Of a DNA stretch of 64,000 nt, positions 18,846-26,978 are shown piece after piece. Source of the stretch: Sphingobacterium siyangense. Lineage in GTDB: Bacteria; Bacteroidota; Bacteroidia; Sphingobacteriales; Sphingobacteriaceae. The notes under the pieces are model-generated. The model was given only the letters and a program-made list of their open reading frames with translations, did not search any database and was not told the origin of the DNA. The stretch spans positions 124,001 to 188,000 of the forward strand of contig NZ_VLKR01000008.1 of assembly GCF_007830445.1 (NCBI RefSeq), given 5' to 3'. Position numbers and translations under genes: made by a program. The number at the start of each line of letters is the position of its first letter. Within the stretch, counting starts at the first letter, position 1.

Positions 18846-19481
18846 TTGAATCCAACAGTTGATATCATCTATAACTATTTTCCAAAATTAACGGATATTC
18901 AAAAAGAACAGTTTGCAAAACTTGCCGACCTCTATACATTTTGGAATAGCCAAATCAATGTTATTTCACGTAAAGACATTGATAGCCTCTACCTGCACCA
19001 TGTGTTACATTCGCTAGGTATCGCTAAATTTGTCCAAGAGCTCACGCCAGGAACACAAATTTTGGATGTGGGAACCGGAGGAGGCTTTCCAGGTATCCCA
19101 ATGGCCATTATGTTTCCTGAAGTCAAATTCCATTTGGTCGATTCTATCGGCAAAAAAATTAAGGTCGTACGTGAAGTTGCAGCTGGACTCGGTCTCCAGA
19201 ATGTTGAAGCAGATCATATCCGCGCAGAACAACTCGACGACAAATATGATTTTGTCATATCACGTGCGGTGACAAGACTTGGAGAATTTACGCCTTGGAT
19301 ACAGAATAAATTCGCAAGAAAAGATAAAAACGGGATCCCTAATGGAATTCTTTACTTAAAAGGCGGAGATCTCACCGAAGAGATCAAAGAATCTAAGCTC
19401 AAAGCAGAATTACACCCACTTTCAGATTACTTTAAAGAAGATTTCTTTGATACAAAATATCTGGTATACGTACCTATGTAA
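18846..19481 (+). CDS. rsmG: 16S rRNA m7G527 methyltransferase
   Basis: RsmG (GidB) methylates G527 of 16S rRNA using S-adenosylmethionine; 211 residues is the standard size. Motif I reads LDVGTGGGFPGIPMAI, followed by HLVDSIGKKIKVV and the later VISRAVTRL, all hallmarks. The start is TTG at 18846, chosen because MNPTVDIIYNYFP matches the family's beginning and no ATG lies between it and the preceding gene's stop. The convergent gene downstream ends at the very next base. Confidence 0.93.
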   Translation: MNPTVDIIYNYFPKLTDIQKEQFAKLADLYTFWNSQINVISRKDIDSLYLHHVLHSLGIAKFVQELTPGTQILDVGTGGGFPGIPMAIMFPEVKFHLVDSIGKKIKVVREVAAGLGLQNVEADHIRAEQLDDKYDFVISRAVTRLGEFTPWIQNKFARKDKNGIPNGILYLKGGDLTEEIKESKLKAELHPLSDYFKEDFFDTKYLVYVPM

Positions 19482-20072
19482 TTAAAGTTTGGCATTACCC
19501 ATAGGAAACTGAAGTCGCCTATGGATAATGTCTACAGAATCGAGGTAGTTCGTTAAACACTTATGGATATAAGCGATCTTCTCATAGCGATCATTCTCAC
19601 GAAGCCATTTTAAGGAAGGCTCATAGTATATCCTAAATTTGCGCAACGAATCTCCCGACAACTTGCTGTATTCCTGTGTCAGCGGATACCATTCCTCGCG
19701 AATCAGATCCTGTTGGTATTCTTTTTCAAACTGACGTTGAAGTTTTCTCGAATTTCGTCCCTTTCGACTGAATTTATTGTAAAGCTTGTTCAGATTGACA
19801 GCAATTCCGCCCTGATGAGGCAAGGTCACCATATTTTTCGTATCACCCCAGAAAAAGATCGACTTATACTCCTCCTTTTTTTCTTCCCATTTATCCCCCG
19901 CTGATTTGCGTTTGATCGAAACAGTATCCAAACGTAACGTATCTTTTGGACTTCCTTTTTTCCCAATGGTATCCAGAAGATGAGGTCTCCCGGAATAGGC
20001 AAAAACTCCCTGCCGATAAAACGAAAAGTAGACACAGAAAAACAATAAAGATAGAAATCCGATACGTACCAT
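19482..20072 (-). CDS. Secreted protein of unknown function
   Basis: I do not recognise this 196-residue protein. It has an N-terminal hydrophobic segment (residues 4-16, IGFLSLLFFCVYFSF) that could be a signal peptide or anchor. The remainder is hydrophilic, rich in Lys/Arg/Glu/Tyr, with predicted helices in the C-terminal 100 residues and no cysteine after the first segment. FWGDTKNMVTLP and GGIAVNLNKLYNKFSRKGR look conserved-domain-like. Its stop abuts the rsmG stop tail to tail with no gap, so there is no room for an independent terminator. Confidence 0.65.
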   Translation of the reverse strand: MVRIGFLSLLFFCVYFSFYRQGVFAYSGRPHLLDTIGKKGSPKDTLRLDTVSIKRKSAGDKWEEKKEEYKSIFFWGDTKNMVTLPHQGGIAVNLNKLYNKFSRKGRNSRKLQRQFEKEYQQDLIREEWYPLTQEYSKLSGDSLRKFRIYYEPSLKWLRENDRYEKIAYIHKCLTNYLDSVDIIHRRLQFPMGNAKL

Positions 20073-20147
20073 ATTTATAATTGATAAACCAAAATAACCA
20101 ACTATAAATAAAATTAAAAAGTATTTAACTATCTTTAACTTAAGAGA

Positions 20148-20381
20148 CTAAAGACCCAATTCTTTTTTAATTTCTAAGCCAATTAGATTGATTTCTTCAT
20201 CCATACCGAACATAGGAAGCTCCGTTTCTGGATTAAGTTTCAACCAGTTTGTATCATTGTCTTTAATAATCTTTACGTATTCCACACCATCCTTAAAAAT
20301 AACATACGTATCTTCTTCCTCAGGGAAAACAGAATAAACTATATCCCCCAATTCGATATCAAAAGGTTCTTTCATTTCCAT
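20148..20381 (-). CDS. Small acidic protein of unknown function
   Basis: A 77-residue, strongly acidic cytoplasmic protein (MEMKEPFDIELGDIVY start). A short beta-rich pattern (GDIVYSVFPEEEDTYVIFKDGVEYVKII) is followed by WLKLNPETELPMFGMDEE and a terminal helix. I do not recognise the family. It follows a 53-codon gene by 13 nt on the same strand, so the two form a small operon divergent from dprA. Confidence 0.6.
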   Translation of the reverse strand: MEMKEPFDIELGDIVYSVFPEEEDTYVIFKDGVEYVKIIKDNDTNWLKLNPETELPMFGMDEEINLIGLEIKKELGL

Positions 20382-20394
20382 AGTTAAAATATCA

Positions 20395-20556
20395 TTAATC
20401 GCTCAAAGTTACCAATTCCTCTTCTTTCTTTCCAAAATTGACCAATATTTCATCCCACTCGATCTCAAATAAGCTCAGGAAAATTGCATTCATTCTAGAG
20501 CAATCCGCAAATTTTCCAGCAGGCACATGATCTCCTCCGATTAAGAACTTCGTCAT
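20395..20556 (-). CDS. 53-residue protein of unknown function
   Basis: The frame starts MTKFLIGGDHVPAGKFADCS and continues with an acidic helix-like part ending GKKEEELVTLSD. It is the first gene of a two-gene unit with the 77-residue protein, 13 nt apart. Size, acidity and tight spacing suggest the two gene products work together, but no function can be assigned. Confidence 0.5.
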   Translation of the reverse strand: MTKFLIGGDHVPAGKFADCSRMNAIFLSLFEIEWDEILVNFGKKEEELVTLSD

Positions 20557-20643
20557 TCTACTAAAAATACAACAAGCCTGAGCAATTCTAACAAAAAGTA
20601 CAACAGCTCGTTATATTTTTCATATATTTAGATAAACCCAATT

Positions 20644-21762
20644 ATGAAATTAATTTATCCCATAGCTTTGACGAAAATCAAGGGGATTGGCCCTAGAACA
20701 GCGCGTCACATCATTGACCAAGGTCACGATTTAGCGGACATATTTGCATACTCAAAAAAAGATTTGATGCAAATTCTTGGGATACGTGAGTCAATCGCCG
20801 AAGCAATATACAATAAAAGCTATATGCCCGCCTGTGAAAAAGAACTCGCTTTTATCGAAAAACATCAGATACAAGCGTTATGGCTGGAAGACCAAAATTA
20901 CCCCGATAGGCTACGACAATGTGAAGACGCTCCGCTTGTTGTCTATTATAAAGGGAACCAACCACTCAACAGTGCAAAAGTTATTAGTATCGTCGGCACT
21001 AGACATGCGACCTATTATGGCCAGAAAATATGCGAAGATTTGCTAGAAGCCATGAATTGTACCAAAGACACCTTAATCGTTAGTGGTCTTGCTTATGGTA
21101 TTGACGCATTAGCACATCGCAACGCACTAAAAAATAATATTCCAACCGTTGCTGTATTAGGGCATGGTCTCGATCGAATTTACCCCGCATCCCATCGCGA
21201 ACTTGCCACAAAAATGCTAGACCAAGGCGGTTTATTGACAGAATTTACATCCAACACATTACCTGAGCGCAGTAATTTTCCTATGCGCAATCGCATCATA
21301 GCCGGTATGGCAGATGTCACCATTGTCGTAGAAGCTGCAATTAAAGGAGGCGCATTGATTACTGCCGAAATTGCCAACAGCTACAACCGCGATGTATGCG
21401 CCTTTCCAGGAGCCGTTTATGAAAAAAGCTCTGAAGGCACCAACTACCTCATCAAAACCAACCGTGCTCATATGATTAGAGGACTTCAGGATCTCGAATA
21501 TCTCATGAATTGGGAAGTCAGCATAAAAGCTGTTGACCAGCAGCTTAGCCTTCCTTTGACACTGACAAAAGACCAACAACTCCTTTTTACACTCATTCAG
21601 CAAAAAGGACAATTAGAGATAGACCAGATGATTGACCTCACAAAATGGCCACAAAGTAAATTGGCCTTAATCCTATTGGAACTTGAAATGCAGTCACTCA
21701 TTCACGCCTTACCCGGAAAACGGTATAAAACTGCCGGACACACGGAAATTCAAAAAAATTAG
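20644..21762 (+). CDS. dprA: DNA-processing protein DprA/Smf
   Basis: DprA binds incoming single-stranded DNA and loads RecA in natural transformation. The 372-residue protein has an N-terminal helix-hairpin-helix (KIKGIGPRTARHIID). A Rossmann-like core carries ISIVGTRHATYYG, VSGLAYGIDALAHR, AVLGHGLDRIYP, FPMRNRIIAGMADVTIVVEA and GALITAEIANSYNRDVCAFPG. A C-terminal winged-helix (DML1-like) region spans about residues 300-365. Everything is intact. No other competence gene is next to it. Confidence 0.95.
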   Translation: MKLIYPIALTKIKGIGPRTARHIIDQGHDLADIFAYSKKDLMQILGIRESIAEAIYNKSYMPACEKELAFIEKHQIQALWLEDQNYPDRLRQCEDAPLVVYYKGNQPLNSAKVISIVGTRHATYYGQKICEDLLEAMNCTKDTLIVSGLAYGIDALAHRNALKNNIPTVAVLGHGLDRIYPASHRELATKMLDQGGLLTEFTSNTLPERSNFPMRNRIIAGMADVTIVVEAAIKGGALITAEIANSYNRDVCAFPGAVYEKSSEGTNYLIKTNRAHMIRGLQDLEYLMNWEVSIKAVDQQLSLPLTLTKDQQLLFTLIQQKGQLEIDQMIDLTKWPQSKLALILLELEMQSLIHALPGKRYKTAGHTEIQKN

Positions 21763-21849
21763 CTCATTTCCTATCATGCAGCAGTACTAAAATGCCGCTT
21801 GGATCGCAATAAAAATTCAGAATCATACTCAACAAAAAATCAAGAATTA

Positions 21850-23355
21850 ATGAACGAAAACAATACAAAAAGTATTTGGAAAGTCATCGGAGCTTCCTCC
21901 ATGGGAACACTTATCGAATGGTATGACTTTTTCATTTTTGGCAGCCTATCCATTGTAATTTCCACCAAATTCTTTCCGGCAGAAAATCCAACAGCGGCTT
22001 TTCTTTCAACCCTAGCCACATTTGCCGCAGGTTTTGTTGTCCGACCATTTGGCGCCCTATTTTTTGGCCGACTAGGCGATATTATCGGTCGAAAATATAC
22101 GTTTATGGTTACTTTAATGCTCATGGGTGGAGCAACATTTCTCATAGGTTGTATCCCCAGCTATGAGAGTATTGGGTTTTGGGCACCGCTGCTGGTGTTG
22201 ATCCTTCGTCTCTTGCAAGGTCTTGCTCTAGGAGGAGAATATGGAGGTGCAGCAACTTACGTCGCCGAACATGCCCCATTGGGCCAGCGGGGTTATTGGA
22301 CATCATGGATACAAACAACAGCTACCTTTGGCCTTTTCATATCACTCGTTGTCATCCTCCTGACCAAAGGCTTTCTCAGCGAATCACAATTTGATTCTTG
22401 GGGATGGCGGGTTCCTTTCCTCCTATCTTTAGTCATGGTATATGTTTCCTATCTTATTCGTAAGAAGATGAAGGAATCACCCGAATTTAGCAAGGCCAAA
22501 GCGGAAGGAAAAACAAGTACAAATCCGCTAAAAGAAAGCTTTGGCAACCGATACAACCTCAAATTTGTACTGCTCGCACTTTTTGGTGCAGCCATGGGAC
22601 AGGGCGTTGTTTGGTACACGGGACAGTTTTACTCGATGAGTTTCATGAAAACGGTCATGCACCTTCAATCTGACCAGGCCGATACAATCCTCGGCATCGC
22701 ACTACTGTTGGGAACTCCATTTTTTGTCGTATTTGGGTGGCTTAGTGACAAAATTGGACGAAAATGGATCATGCTCGGTGGGATGTTACTTGCCGTATTG
22801 ACTTACCGCCCGATTTACGAATCCATGTACCAACTTTCTAATGCAGAACAGAAAGTCAAGGTGAACGAAACAACGGAGGTCCCCCTTGGACCGCAATCAA
22901 CAGAAGTCATTTCGATCATCAAGACTCAATATGAGGACCAGACCGAAGTTACTAGAGCCAGCATGATACATCAGTCAGGAAAACTCAAAGGACAGCCAAT
23001 GACCAAAACCACAGTCCATCTTGCAGGCAAGAACTATATGCTGCTCGTCCTGCTGATCTTTATACAAGTGATTTATATTACAATGGTGTACGGGCCCATC
23101 GCGGCATTTCTTGTTGAACTATTCCCTGTAAAGATCCGGTACACATCCATGTCCTTACCCTATCATGTTGGAAATGGAATATTCGGCGGCCTCCTTCCTG
23201 CGGTATCGACATACTTAACAACAAATGCTGAAGCATCCAATACCCCGCAATTCTATCTTGCAGGTTTGTGGTACCCTATTATCATTGCCATTGTATGTTT
23301 TATCATTGGTAGTATTTATATCAACAACAAATCAACTCCCGCAACACATGAATAA
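21850..23355 (+). CDS. MFS transporter, metabolite:H+ symporter-like
   Basis: The 501-residue membrane protein (ATG at 21850, preferred over a TTG 51 nt upstream) has twelve predicted helices. Family motifs include GTLIEWYDFFIFGSLS, RPFGALFFGRLGDIIGRKYTF and LQGLALGGEYGGAATYVAEHAP, the signature of the ProP/KgtP-like metabolite:H+ symporter group. An unusual hydrophilic insert of about 70 residues lies between helices 9 and 10 (encoded near 22830-23030, rich in Glu/Lys/Thr/Gln). The substrate is unknown; osmolytes and dicarboxylates are typical of the group. Its last 8 nt overlap the start of a small membrane protein gene. Confidence 0.88.
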   Translation: MNENNTKSIWKVIGASSMGTLIEWYDFFIFGSLSIVISTKFFPAENPTAAFLSTLATFAAGFVVRPFGALFFGRLGDIIGRKYTFMVTLMLMGGATFLIGCIPSYESIGFWAPLLVLILRLLQGLALGGEYGGAATYVAEHAPLGQRGYWTSWIQTTATFGLFISLVVILLTKGFLSESQFDSWGWRVPFLLSLVMVYVSYLIRKKMKESPEFSKAKAEGKTSTNPLKESFGNRYNLKFVLLALFGAAMGQGVVWYTGQFYSMSFMKTVMHLQSDQADTILGIALLLGTPFFVVFGWLSDKIGRKWIMLGGMLLAVLTYRPIYESMYQLSNAEQKVKVNETTEVPLGPQSTEVISIIKTQYEDQTEVTRASMIHQSGKLKGQPMTKTTVHLAGKNYMLLVLLIFIQVIYITMVYGPIAAFLVELFPVKIRYTSMSLPYHVGNGIFGGLLPAVSTYLTTNAEASNTPQFYLAGLWYPIIIAIVCFIIGSIYINNKSTPATHE

Positions 23356-23575
23356 TCTCAAAAAATTCCTCGGCATACTTTGGATCGTTTTAGCATTGTT
23401 TACCGCTTATTTCTCCATTTTTGAACTGGCCCTGCCAAAGATTTCAACGGGACATCAGGAAGATCTCGTTTTCGGAATCATTATCCTGTGCATCTTAACT
23501 CCCATAATCTCCATTGGACTCGGCTTATTTGGCTATTATTCCCTATTGGGCGAATACAATCAAGAAAAAATGTAG
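23348..23575 (+). CDS. Small two-helix membrane protein coupled to the MHS transporter
   Basis: The ATG lies inside the transporter's last codons (ATGAATAA, 8-nt overlap), a classical coupling arrangement. The 75-residue product has helices at about 5-25 (FLGILWIVLALFTAYFSIFEL) and 40-66, and a short acidic-basic tail. It may be an accessory subunit or stability factor of the transporter. I do not recognise a named function; similar small proteins behind MHS transporters would support the link. Confidence 0.75.
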   Translation: MNNLKKFLGILWIVLALFTAYFSIFELALPKISTGHQEDLVFGIIILCILTPIISIGLGLFGYYSLLGEYNQEKM

Positions 23576-23583
23576 TCCAAAAA

Positions 23584-23644
23584 ATGAGATCGACTTTGAA
23601 TAAGGGAAATTAGACTATATAAGCCTATTCAAAGTCGATCTCAT
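23584..23644. repeat. 19-bp perfect inverted repeat (hairpin)
   Basis: Arms 23584-23602 and 23626-23644 are perfect reverse complements around a 23-base loop. The A-run before the left arm gives a U-tract only on minus-strand RNA; on the plus strand the hairpin has no U-tract. It probably ends the transporter operon as a 3-prime hairpin and could block antisense transcription. Confidence 0.6.
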
Positions 23645-23869
23645 ATACGCCAGATTATACTACTTCCGACGTTTCCAAAAGAACAATTACAGCCAGTGGA
23701 CTTCGCCAAGCACTTATTTTACGCCATTGTTAGCGGATTTACACAGATACCAGCTATTTTCCACCATAAAATAAAGCTAAGAGCAGCTACTAAATACAAT
23801 TTATTGCAATGATAATCAGCAGCATAAGATAAAATAGCATTTTTTCTTTCCTAAAACTGTTTTTTTTTC

Positions 23870-23877
23870 TACTTTTG
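23870..23877 (+). promoter_or_regulatory. -7 box of the SRP RNA gene
   Basis: TACTTTTG fits TAnnTTTG and ends 4 nt before the first base that pairs in the RNA. At the -33 position there is only TTT, not TTG. Confidence 0.65.
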
Positions 23878-23881
23878 TGGC

Positions 23882-23983
23882 GGGTAAGTCTTCTACGACC
23901 AGCTCCCATTGACTCCCCCAGGTTGGGAACAAAGCAAGGGTATTTGGTTGAGCGGTGCGATAGGAGTAGCTTACCCTTTTTTT
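23882..23983 (+). ncRNA. ffs: Signal recognition particle RNA (small bacterial type)
   Basis: The RNA of about 100 nt closes with GGGTAAG (23882-23888) pairing to CTTACCC (23970-23976), followed by seven T residues as terminator. The apical part has the invariant SRP helix-8 signature: AGGTTGGGAA, then AAGCAAGGGTA, i.e. AGG..GGAA..AGCA..GTA, which binds Ffh. The inner strand TCTTCTACGACC opposite GATAGGAGTAGC gives the asymmetric-loop helix. With Ffh it targets membrane proteins such as the many encoded nearby. A consensus -7 box lies directly upstream. Confidence 0.92.
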
Positions 23984-24150
23984 ATGCCCATTTTTTTTGA
24001 CTAATCCTCCGGTCCAAAATTCAATTCTAACCTAATAATCAGCTAAATACCTTATATATCCCAATTGTTACCCGCATTTCCCCTATTTATAGAAGCCCTG
24101 TTACACAAGGAGTTTTAATCGCTTGGCATGTACATTCAACACAATTATAA

Positions 24151-24181
24151 TTGTATATAAAAGCAAATTTATATAAGTTTG
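24151..24181 (+). promoter_or_regulatory. accD promoter
   Basis: TTG (24151-24153), exactly 20 nt, then TAAGTTTG (24174-24181), a full match to the Bacteroidota housekeeping promoter. The leader before the accD ATG would be only about 15 nt. Confidence 0.8.
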
Positions 24182-24202
24182 TAATCGAATAAGAACTATC
24201 GT

Positions 24203-25045
24203 ATGAGTTGGTTTAAAAGAGAAAAAGCTGGTATTAGCACAGCTACCGCTAATAAAAAAGAAGCACCTGATGGTATGTGGAACAAATGTCCCACATGTAA
24301 AAAACCATTGTTGCATCTTGAACAAGTAGAAAACGACTATGTTTGTCAATATTGTGGGCACCACTTAAGAATTGGCTCCAAAGAATATTTTTCAATTTTA
24401 TTTGACAATAACGAATTTACAGAACTATTTCCTAATCTAAATTCTGGTGATCCATTAGAATTTTTCGATTCAAAGCCATACCCTGAACGTTTAAAGGAAA
24501 GTCAAGCCAAAACAGGCCTGAAAGATGCTTTACGTTCTGGCCATGGAAAAATGAATGGTCAAGACATCGTTATTGCTTGTATGGACTTTAGTTTCATCGG
24601 CGGATCAATGGGATCTGTCGTTGGTGAAAAAATCGCGCGTTCGATAGATTACTGTATTGAGCATAAAATTCCATTTATGCTAATCTCCAAATCAGGAGGT
24701 GCACGTATGATGGAAGCCGCATTTTCATTGATGCAAATGGCTAAAACTTCGGCTAAATTAGCGTTATTGGCAAAGGCAGGACTTCCTTACGTTTGTTTAT
24801 TGACTGACCCTACGACAGGAGGAGTTACAGCATCTTACGCGATGTTAGGTGATGTAAATATCGCAGAACCGGGAGCATTAATCGGATTTGCAGGACCACG
24901 TGTCATTAAAGAAACAATCAAAAAGGATCTTCCAAAAGGATTCCAGACTTCAGAATTTGTTCTTGAGCATGGATTTTTGGATTTCATTGTCGACCGTAGA
25001 CAGTTAAAAAACAAAGTAGCTACTTATCTTAAATTAGTGGGATAA
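24203..25045 (+). CDS. accD: Acetyl-CoA carboxylase carboxyltransferase beta subunit
   Basis: AccD with AccA transfers carboxyl from carboxybiotin to acetyl-CoA, giving malonyl-CoA for fatty-acid synthesis. The 280-residue protein has the N-terminal zinc ribbon (Cys29, 32, 48, 51). The crotonase-type core carries [53 protein letters not shown] and GFAGPRVI. It is complete and alone in its unit, with a consensus promoter upstream and a strong terminator downstream. Confidence 0.97.
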   Translation: MSWFKREKAGISTATANKKEAPDGMWNKCPTCKKPLLHLEQVENDYVCQYCGHHLRIGSKEYFSILFDNNEFTELFPNLNSGDPLEFFDSKPYPERLKESQAKTGLKDALRSGHGKMNGQDIVIACMDFSFIGGSMGSVVGEKIARSIDYCIEHKIPFMLISKSGGARMMEAAFSLMQMAKTSAKLALLAKAGLPYVCLLTDPTTGGVTASYAMLGDVNIAEPGALIGFAGPRVIKETIKKDLPKGFQTSEFVLEHGFLDFIVDRRQLKNKVATYLKLVG

Positions 25046-25058
25046 TCATCCTCAAAAT

Positions 25059-25106
25059 AAAAAAGAAAGCGGTGCCAAGAATATTCTTGGCACCGCTTTC
25101 TTTTTT
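25059..25106. terminator. accD terminator
   Basis: A 24-bp perfect palindrome (25059-25082 / 25083-25106) ends in TTTTTT on the plus strand and is equally good on the minus strand. It closes accD. Confidence 0.9.
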
Positions 25107-25211
25107 GAAAGTGTCTATTTTATCGGCTAGAAAGCATCTTCAATTCAGCTCATAATTGTTGTGCCTATGACCTTATGAGGCTTTTATGGCAGGGTTGAAT
25201 AGGCCATCTTT

Positions 25212-25547
25212 TTAAAGATATCGCCAAAAAGCCCATATTTTTCTTTTGGACAAATAATCTGTTTCGCCCTCCCTGTCATACGCTTCCCGCTCAAAAGAAA
25301 TACGCCGGTAGGCTTTATCAAAATCTCTAAATTGAATAAAATGAACGACAAATTCTATGAGATACCATACATAGAAAAAGAGAATACCTAATTCAAGCGC
25401 CTGTCGCAAATGTATACGCTCATGACGAATCAAGTCGTCCTGCTGTTTAAAAAAGGTATTTTTCAGAAAGATAAAAGGATAAATAGTAATTGCATTGGCT
25501 TTTCCAAAAGAGAAGAAATTCGTCCAAAATTTGCTAACTATAATCAT
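25212..25547 (-). CDS. Small membrane-associated HExxH protein, putative minigluzincin
   Basis: The 111-residue protein has a zincin motif HERIH at 42-46 (context RHERIHLRQALELG), a hydrophobic helix at about 53-70, and a possible third ligand in FEREAYDRE (Glu86/Glu88). This order, HExxH then helix then ExxAY-like, recalls minigluzincin metallopeptidase domains. The N-terminal ANAITIYPFIFL could be a re-entrant or membrane-facing strand. A full promoter lies upstream: TTG (25608-25606), 20 nt, TAAGTTTG (25585-25578). Substrate and activity are unknown. Confidence 0.7.
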   Translation of the reverse strand: MIIVSKFWTNFFSFGKANAITIYPFIFLKNTFFKQQDDLIRHERIHLRQALELGILFFYVWYLIEFVVHFIQFRDFDKAYRRISFEREAYDREGETDYLSKRKIWAFWRYL

Positions 25548-25577
25548 ATATGATGTTTAGACCGTTTTCAAACTAGT

Positions 25578-25608
25578 CAAACTTAGAAAAATTTCCCTTT
25601 ATACACAA
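25578..25608 (-). promoter_or_regulatory. Promoter of the HExxH membrane protein gene
   Basis: On the minus strand TTG (25608-25606), 20 nt, TAAGTTTG (25585-25578): both elements match consensus at the preferred spacing, giving a leader of about 25 nt. Confidence 0.7.
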
Positions 25609-25706
25609 TTATTATTGGCTTCTCATGAATTGTACGATATCCCTCTCGGTCAGTCCCTAATCAGATAAGAGATCGCAAAAATTTCTTTTTGAATTGGAAT
25701 TTTTAT

Positions 25707-25714
25707 TAAGTTTG
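25707..25714 (+). promoter_or_regulatory. -7 box of the MerR-family gene
   Basis: TAAGTTTG matches the -7 consensus; the ATG follows 21 nt downstream. No TTG is at the standard spacing (one lies 15 nt upstream), so activation by a factor is possible. Confidence 0.55.
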
Positions 25715-25735
25715 CTATAGATTAATCGTGAAGAT

Positions 25736-26071
25736 ATGCCGTACAAAGAGCGTGAAATAAATAAATTGTATTATACAATGGGAGAAGTTACAGAAATGTT
25801 TGATGTAAATGCGTCCCAAATACGTTTTTATGAGCGTGAATTTGACATTCTACAACCTAAGAAAAATAAAAAAGGCAATCGCTTATTTACGCAAGAAGAT
25901 ATTGCCAATTTAAAGATCATCTTCAATTTGGTTAAAGATAAAGGTTATACCCTACAGGGTGCACGTGATTACCTGCGTGACAACAAATCTGAGGCAAAAG
26001 AAAATCAACGTGTTGTAGATTCATTGGAGCGCTTGAAGAACTTTCTTCTTGAAGTTCGTGATTCACTATAG
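25736..26071 (+). CDS. MerR-family transcriptional regulator
   Basis: The 111-residue protein has an N-terminal MerR winged helix: KLYYTMGEVTEMFDVNASQIRFYEREF, then FTQEDIANLKIIFNLVKDKGYTLQGARDYL. A short coiled-coil dimerisation helix follows (VVDSLERLKNFLLEVRD). There is no C-terminal effector domain or ligand cysteines, as in the short MerR proteins common in Bacteroidota. It is a single gene; its targets are not evident from neighbours. Confidence 0.92.
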   Translation: MPYKEREINKLYYTMGEVTEMFDVNASQIRFYEREFDILQPKKNKKGNRLFTQEDIANLKIIFNLVKDKGYTLQGARDYLRDNKSEAKENQRVVDSLERLKNFLLEVRDSL

Positions 26072-26264
26072 TACCTGAGAAACGTCTTTTAAAACTCCCG
26101 CAATAGGAAACTTTCCATCGTTTTCACCAACTTCTTCCCGTCTATCCGAGAGGGAAATTCTTTCGATTTATAGAAGAAATAAGATAACGAGCTGACACAT
26201 TTTACAGCTGAAAATCATATATTTATTTTACATCAGTAATAGTGTTATTTTATAATATATAGCC

Positions 26265-26639
26265 ATGAAAATTGTGCTAAAAAGAATATATGATGCAGCT
26301 TCCCCTAGTGATGGGTATCGTGTACTCATCGATAGACTTTGGCCTCGCGGAATAACAAAGGAAAAGGCTCATTTGTCTGAATGGAATAAGAATCTTGCCC
26401 CTTCAAAAGAACTTCGGATCTGGTATCACCACAATCCAGCTTTGTGGGATGACTTCTCGGAAAAATATCGAACAGAACTAAAGCATAACAACTATTGCAA
26501 GGAATTTCTTGACCACAACAAGCAACAAGAAATCATTACGTTATTATATGCCGCCCATGACACCTTGCATACCCACGCCCTGATCTTACAGACCTATTTA
26601 CAGGACCTTTATCAACAATATATCAGCAACAACAGATAA
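26265..26639 (+). CDS. DUF488 family protein
   Basis: The 124-residue protein is a typical short DUF488 member: KRIYDAASPSDGYRVLIDRLWPRGITKE, LSEWNKNLAPSKELRIWYHHNP, and LLYAAHDTLHTHALILQTYL near the end. The family's biochemical role is unsettled; the conserved Arg/Trp/His/Asp set suggests a small-molecule or nucleic-acid binding fold. The cupin gene follows 13 nt downstream, so the two are probably co-transcribed. Confidence 0.9.
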   Translation: MKIVLKRIYDAASPSDGYRVLIDRLWPRGITKEKAHLSEWNKNLAPSKELRIWYHHNPALWDDFSEKYRTELKHNNYCKEFLDHNKQQEIITLLYAAHDTLHTHALILQTYLQDLYQQYISNNR

Positions 26640-26652
26640 TAGTACAACGACC

Positions 26653-26961
26653 ATGCAGACAGCATCTATTTTTCAAAACGTCACATTTCAGGACAAAAAA
26701 CCCAAAATGGACCTCCTGCTAGAAACAAATGGCAGCAAAGAATATCGCTTGGCTTTTGCAGAAGGGCAATATCTAAAGGAGCATACAACAGCTGCATCAA
26801 TTATTGTGGAAATTGTCGAAGGCAATATTGATTTTGGCGTTAACGGAAGCAAAATCAGTCTAACGAAAGGCATGTTAGTGACATTAGAGCCGAATGTACC
26901 GCACGATCTCTTTGCCATTACCCAAAGTATCGTCCGGCTGTCTATTCATAAAAAAGACTAA
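26653..26961 (+). CDS. Small cupin-domain protein
   Basis: The 102-residue protein is a single cupin barrel: motif 1 around EGQYLKEHTTAASIIVEIVEGNIDFGV and motif 2 around GMLVTLEPNVPHDLFAI. One histidine sits in each motif; the remaining metal ligands of classical cupins are not clear, so metal binding is uncertain. It may act on or sense a small metabolite. It is encoded directly after the DUF488 gene. Confidence 0.82.
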   Translation: MQTASIFQNVTFQDKKPKMDLLLETNGSKEYRLAFAEGQYLKEHTTAASIIVEIVEGNIDFGVNGSKISLTKGMLVTLEPNVPHDLFAITQSIVRLSIHKKD

Positions 26962-26978
26962 AGAAGAATCTAGGTGAC

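Larger units (their letters stand above)
23576..24202. other. Intergenic region with long hairpin and SRP RNA gene
   Basis: These 627 bases contain a long inverted repeat just after the small membrane protein gene, then about 220 AT-rich bases in which I see nothing, the SRP RNA gene (23882-23983), and the accD promoter (24151-24181). No protein frame here looks coding. Confidence 0.6.

Noticed and set aside
24101..24364. 87-codon minus-strand frame opposite the accD start
   Set aside because: It is antisense to the accD zinc-ribbon codons and promoter; accD is certain.
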